Assembly: GCA_017999235.1 (NCBI GenBank)
Contig: JAGOBN010000024.1
Location: forward strand, 1 to 15,163
Direction: 5' to 3'
DNA: 15,163 nucleotides
Origin: Anaerolineales bacterium
GTDB taxonomy: Bacteria; Chloroflexota; Anaerolineae; Anaerolineales; UBA6663
Numbering within the stretch: the stretch's first letter is position 1; every line of letters begins with the position of its first letter. The position numbers and the translations under genes are program-made. Positions 13,042 to 15,163 of this stretch are shown piece after piece. The notes under the pieces are model-generated. The model saw only the letters and a program-made list of their open reading frames with translations. It did no database searches and was not told the origin of the DNA.

Positions 13042-14997
13042 ATGGTGGACTTTGGACGAGCGCTTTGCGGGGACCCGGCGCAAGCCGGCGCGCGGGAATG
13101 GCTGGTGACCAACGGCCTGGGCGGCTACGCCTGCGGCACCGTGGGCGGCTGGCTGACCCGCCGCTACCACGGTTTGTTGATCGCGGCGCTCCACCCGCCC
13201 GTGGACCGCGCCCTGCTGGTGAGCAAGCTCGATGAAACCGTCGAATACGCCGGGCAAGGCTATCGGCTGCACGCTGATCAGTGGGTGGGCCAACCGCCCA
13301 CCGGCGCCGCGCACCTGGAGCGCTTTCACCTGGAAGGGACCACCCCAGTCTGGACCTTCGCCTGCGCCGACGCGCGTTTGGAGAAGCAGGTGTGGATGGC
13401 GGCCGGCGCCAACACCACCTATGTGCGCTATCAGCTGCGGTACGCGTCTCAGCCGGTGAGGCTGCGGATCGCGGTGCTGGTGAATGACCGCGACCATCAC
13501 GCCAACAGCGCCGCGCACCAGCCGGCGCCGGCGGTGACCGGGGAGCCCCACGGGCTGCGCCTCGTCCTGCCGCACACCGGCGCGCGCCTCACGCTGTGGA
13601 GCGACCGCGCCGCCGCCCAGCCCGCCGGCCGCTGGATCAAGAACTATTTCTTAAGCGTGGAAGCCGGCCGCGGCGAAGACCCGGTGGACGCCAACTTCCA
13701 CGCCGGCGATTTCACCGTCACGCTGGCGCCGGGCGAGGCCGCGGCCTGCGTGTTGAGCAGCGAGCCCGCGCCAGACTTGGATGTGGACGCCGCTTACGCC
13801 GCGCGCCAGGCTTATGAACACGATTTGTTGGCGCGCAGCGGCTTGAGCGCGGAGCCGCCGGCCATCCGCCAGTTGGTGCTGGCCGCCGATCAGTTCATCG
13901 TCCGCCGGCCGGTGCCGGGTGATCCGGACGGGCGCTCCGTGATCGCGGGCTACCCGTGGTTCACGGATTGGGGCCGCGACACGATGATCGCGCTGCCGGG
14001 CTTGACGCTGGCCACGGGCCGCTTCGACGTGGCGGCCCAGATTCTGCGCGCCTTTGCGCGCCACGTGGATCAGGGCCAGCTCCCCAACGTCTTTCCGGAC
14101 GCGGCTGAGACCCCACACTACAACACCGTGGACGCCACGCTCTGGTATTTTGAGGCCTTGCGCGCCTATCTCGCCGCCACGGAGGACGGCGCGCTCCTGC
14201 GCGACCTGTATCCGGTCATGGCCGAGATCATCGCCTGGCACGCGCGCGGCACGCGCTACGGCATCGGCCGGGACCCGGCGGACGGCTTGCTGCGCGCCGG
14301 CGAACCGGGCGTGCAGCTTACCTGGATGGATGTGAAGCTCGACGACTGGGTGGTGACGCCGCGCACCGGCAAAGCCGTGGAGATCAACGCCCTGTGGCAC
14401 AACGCTTTGCGGTGCATGCTGATTTGGGCGGAGCGGCTGGGCGCGCCGACGGATGCGTATCGGCGGATGGCCGCTGACGCCCAGGCCGGGTTCGCGCGCT
14501 TCTGGAATCCCGCGCTGGGCTATTGCTGCGATGTGCTGGACGGGCCGGATGGCGCGGATGCCACGCTGCGCCCCAACCAGCTCTTCGCCGTGGCGCTGCC
14601 CCACAGCCCACTGACCCCGGAGCAGCAGCGCGCGGTGGTGGACGTGTGCGCGCGCCGGCTGTTGACCTCGCATGGCCTGCGGACTCTGCCGCCGGATGAC
14701 CCCCGCTATCACGGCCGCTACAACGGCGACCGGCGCACGCGGGATACGGCCTACCACCAGGGCACCGTCTGGGCGTGGCTGATCGGGCCGTTTGTCAGCG
14801 CGCATCTGAACGTGTACGGCGACCGGGCGCGGGCGCGCGCCTTTTTACAACCCCTGCTGCTCCATCTGGAAGACGCCGGCCTGGGGACCATCAGCGAGGT
14901 CTTCGATGCCGACCCGCCCCATGCCCCCCACGCCTGCCTGGCCCAAGCCTGGAGCGTGGCCGAGGTCTTGCGCGTGTGGCGGGCCACGGCGCCCTGA
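13042..14997 (+). CDS. Bacterial glycogen debranching enzyme (amylo-alpha-1,6-glucosidase type)
   Basis: 651 residues, typical for bacterial/archaeal debranching enzymes (GH133-like). The N-terminal domain (~15-265) carries EWLVTNGLGGYACGT (19-33) and TRRYHGLL (39-46), the sugar-binding beta-sandwich of this family. The C-terminal (alpha/alpha)6 barrel (~270-650) has GYPWFTDWGRDTMIALPGL (303-321), NVFPD, NTVDATLWYFEAL, QLTWMDVKLDDWVVTPR (425-441) and INALWHNAL. The acidic residues in the TDWGRD and TWMD blocks are where catalytic acids are expected. It hydrolyses alpha-1,6 branch points of glycogen, probably in the cytoplasm: no signal peptide is seen. RBS GAGGAG lies six bases before the ATG. 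No other glycogen gene is in the window. The only oddity is Val instead of the usual Ala/Gly after TWMD. Confidence 0.95.
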   Translation: MVDFGRALCGDPAQAGAREWLVTNGLGGYACGTVGGWLTRRYHGLLIAALHPPVDRALLVSKLDETVEYAGQGYRLHADQWVGQPPTGAAHLERFHLEGTTPVWTFACADARLEKQVWMAAGANTTYVRYQLRYASQPVRLRIAVLVNDRDHHANSAAHQPAPAVTGEPHGLRLVLPHTGARLTLWSDRAAAQPAGRWIKNYFLSVEAGRGEDPVDANFHAGDFTVTLAPGEAAACVLSSEPAPDLDVDAAYAARQAYEHDLLARSGLSAEPPAIRQLVLAADQFIVRRPVPGDPDGRSVIAGYPWFTDWGRDTMIALPGLTLATGRFDVAAQILRAFARHVDQGQLPNVFPDAAETPHYNTVDATLWYFEALRAYLAATEDGALLRDLYPVMAEIIAWHARGTRYGIGRDPADGLLRAGEPGVQLTWMDVKLDDWVVTPRTGKAVEINALWHNALRCMLIWAERLGAPTDAYRRMAADAQAGFARFWNPALGYCCDVLDGPDGADATLRPNQLFAVALPHSPLTPEQQRAVVDVCARRLLTSHGLRTLPPDDPRYHGRYNGDRRTRDTAYHQGTVWAWLIGPFVSAHLNVYGDRARARAFLQPLLLHLEDAGLGTISEVFDADPPHAPHACLAQAWSVAEVLRVWRATAP

Positions 14998-15016
14998 TCC
15001 GGCGCGCCGCGCCAGG

Positions 15017-15163
15017 CTAGGCCGGCCCAAAATACGGGGATTGGCCCAGCAGCCAGCGCCGGATAATGGGCCGGAAGAACTGGATCAGCAGCCGCCGGCG
15101 GCCCAGTTCGGCGCGCAAGTCGCTCAAATAATCATCCAGCGTGTGCCGCTGATAGCGCAGCAA
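15017..15163 (-). CDS. C-terminus of an unrecognised protein (5' partial)
   Basis: The minus strand is open from the window edge to a TAG at 15019-15017, giving the last 48 residues. They are rich in Arg/Leu/Tyr with an amphipathic stretch (LSDLRAELGRRRLLIQFFRP) and a WLLGQSPYFGPA end. The composition is protein-like, and the gene would be convergent with the debranching enzyme, whose stop is 19 bases away. I do not recognise the family. No terminator hairpin with a T-run is seen between them. Confidence 0.6.
   Translation of the reverse strand: MLRYQRHTLDDYLSDLRAELGRRRLLIQFFRPIIRRWLLGQSPYFGPA

Noticed and set aside
13651..14805. 384-residue minus-strand frame opposite the debranching enzyme
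   Set aside because: It is a codon-bias shadow of the GH133-like gene with no recognisable motif.
1..15163. CRISPR arrays, insertion sequences, phage genes or toxin-antitoxin pairs
   Set aside because: No regularly spaced direct repeats, transposase, integrase or small two-gene toxin module was seen.

Overview
This is a GC-rich bacterial window with 11 protein genes (two cut by the window edges) and one tRNA gene split by a group I intron. The very frequent GCCGGC/GGCCGGC words, and the protein types (GT39-like membrane glycosyltransferase with a C-terminal beta-sandwich, O-antigen ligase with TPRs, Roadblock/LC7 protein, ACT-less SerA), suggest a Chloroflexota (Anaerolineae/Caldilineae-like) genome. 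This assignment is inferred from style; no 16S or other phylogenetic marker is present.

Layout. (1) 2-2681, +: the end of a probable glycoside-hydrolase-like surface protein with a C-terminal membrane anchor, followed 4 bases later by a GT39/PMT-type glycosyltransferase, together a cell-surface glycan pair. (2) 2738-3679, +: a TIGR01777/SDR39U1 epimerase-like protein with its own strong RBS, ended by a hairpin. (3) 5348-3730, -: a Roadblock/LC7 protein overlapping an MFS transporter by ATGA, apparently expressed from a leaderless promoter. (4) 5438-7493, +: serC-serA, the first two steps of phosphorylated serine biosynthesis in reverse gene order, with a TATAAT promoter. (5) 7517-7866, +: a tRNA with anticodon CAU, most likely tRNA-Ile2, interrupted between U33 and C34 by a 278-nt ORF-less group I intron. 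A strong hairpin follows that can terminate in both directions. (6) 9698-7923, -: an O-antigen ligase/polymerase-like membrane protein with C-terminal TPRs. (7) 9834-11345, +: an M32 carboxypeptidase, divergent from (6), ended by a textbook bidirectional terminator. (8) 12777-11416, -: a lipoprotein HlyD/MacA-type efflux adaptor. (9) 13042-14997, +: a bacterial glycogen debranching enzyme. (10) 15163-15017, -: the last 48 residues of an unrecognised protein.

Most of the window is core metabolism (serine, glycogen, peptide turnover) plus envelope functions. The standout is the self-splicing intron in the CAU tRNA: its P, Q, R and S core, P3-P4-P6-P7-P8 pairings and GNRA-capped P2 and P9 hairpins can all be traced by eye. 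Secondary points of interest lie in the 264-bp gap between the efflux adaptor and the debranching enzyme, which holds a 10-bp palindrome inside a candidate promoter spacer and a 14-bp perfect inverted repeat with a 59-nt loop.
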